Of a DNA stretch of 64,000 bases, positions 63,777-64,000 are shown one piece after another; within the stretch, counting starts at the first letter, position 1, and the number at the start of each line of letters is the position of its first letter. The stretch is from the NCBI GenBank assembly GCA_039188975.1, contig JBCCYT010000004.1, forward strand, positions 1 through 64,000, in the 5' to 3' direction. The DNA comes from UBA11606 sp039188975. Lineage in GTDB: Bacteria; Actinomycetota; Acidimicrobiia; Acidimicrobiales; Aldehydirespiratoraceae. Under the pieces are notes generated by a model. That model ran no database searches and was not told where the DNA came from. It worked only from the letters and a program-made list of their open reading frames with translations. A program made the translations under genes and the position numbers.

Positions 63777-64000
63777 ATGTCTTACAGCGAGGTTGATCTT
63801 CGACCCGTTATCCAACTCGATGAAGACACGCGCGGTGACTTCATCGTTCGTGTGTATCAGCATCTCCTCGGCGCCATCGCTGCCTTCGTCGGCTTCGAAG
63901 CGCTGTTGTTTGCGACCGGCATCGCCGAGAGCATCTACGACTTCCTCGCCGGATCGGGCGGTGTTGCGTGGCTGCTGATTCTGGGCGGCTTCATGGTCGG
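63777..64000 (+). CDS. Bax inhibitor-1 / YccA family membrane protein (partial)
   Basis: The first 74 residues are present before the window ends. ATG 63777 has AAGGAG 6 nt upstream. 'DEDTRGDFIVRVYQHLLGAI' followed by 'FVGFEALLFATGIAESIYDF' and the next helix 'GGVAWLLILGGFMVG' match the start of BI-1/TMBIM family proteins, seven-helix channels implicated in calcium leak and stress. TAGACT at 63750-63755 may be its -10 box. Confidence 0.75.
   Translation, partial: MSYSEVDLRPVIQLDEDTRGDFIVRVYQHLLGAIAAFVGFEALLFATGIAESIYDFLAGSGGVAWLLILGGFMV

Noticed and set aside
1..64000. CRISPR arrays, insertion sequences, prophage genes and rRNA
   Set aside because: No regularly spaced repeats, transposase, integrase, phage structural or rRNA sequence was recognised in the window.

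Overview
The window reads as chromosome of a high-GC Gram-positive bacterium of the phylum Actinomycetota, probably class Acidimicrobiia (Ilumatobacter-like). This is an inference. It rests on the GC-rich sequence, F420-type PPOX and DDN-type reductases, mycofactocin genes (mftD, mftE and a coupled SDR), a eukaryote-type glutamine synthetase II with a GlnR-like regulator, a DUF4244/Tad pilus cluster, and widespread leaderless promoters (TANNNT placed 6-8 nt before the start codon). Genes are dense and often coupled through ATGA, GTGA or TGATG overlaps.

Layout: 1-3190 (-) is a Tad/Flp pilus cluster (CpaE-like, CpaF, TadB, TadC, DUF4244 pilin). 3290-5481 (+) holds a HAD phosphatase and a His-rich YibE/F membrane protein. 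A selenocysteine tRNA (anticodon UCA) lies at 6331-6426 beside an F420-type PPOX gene. 6937-8276 (-) is a coupled pair, a FeeM/LuxI-like N-acyltransferase and a haem-oxygenase-like diiron oxidase, which looks like a tiny biosynthetic operon. 8337-18045 carries an EEP hydrolase, an OafA-type acyltransferase, a class C serine hydrolase, two paralogous 3-TM proteins, a DDN-type reductase, a primary-like sigma factor, NadE, an esterase and an SRPBCC protein. A MalT/LuxR-type regulator follows.

20585-28057 is an iron-siderophore uptake locus with three tandem paralogous binding lipoproteins, two FecCD permeases, an ATPase and, convergently, a siderophore-interacting reductase. 28176-31170 has a DUF3179 lipoprotein, a TauE/SafE exporter and a VCBS-like anchored protein. 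31244-34534 is a nitrogen locus: glnII divergent from glnA-glnR-like, with a direct-repeat operator candidate between. 35290-39033 is an Fbp-type ferric-iron ABC transporter.

39034-45116 contains a patatin/VOC operon behind a perfect palindrome, RidA, and a 2.2-kb segment between two copies of a 61-bp direct repeat. That segment encodes a seven-repeat lectin-like propeller, a hydrophobic helical segment and a metzincin protease in one protein, and it sits at the 3' end of a VWA gene paired with a MoxR ATPase. After a zinc ADH and a tautomerase-like pair, 47720-51655 is a complete Anbu proteasome-like operon (ATP-grasp, alpha-E, transglutaminase, Anbu). 51720-63664 includes a haloalkane dehalogenase, a phosphotransferase, a stand-alone TOPRIM protein, mftE plus the mycofactocin-type SDR, a second OafA acyltransferase, a flavin amine oxidase, a Phd/VapC toxin-antitoxin pair with its operator, an amidase and mftD. 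The window ends inside a Bax-inhibitor-1 family gene.

No stretch over 300 bases lacks a gene. The longest gaps are the glnII-glnA intergenic region (274 bp) and the 18046-18240 region (195 bp). Start codons were reassigned where leaderless -10 boxes, Shine-Dalgarno sites or stop-start overlaps decide them.
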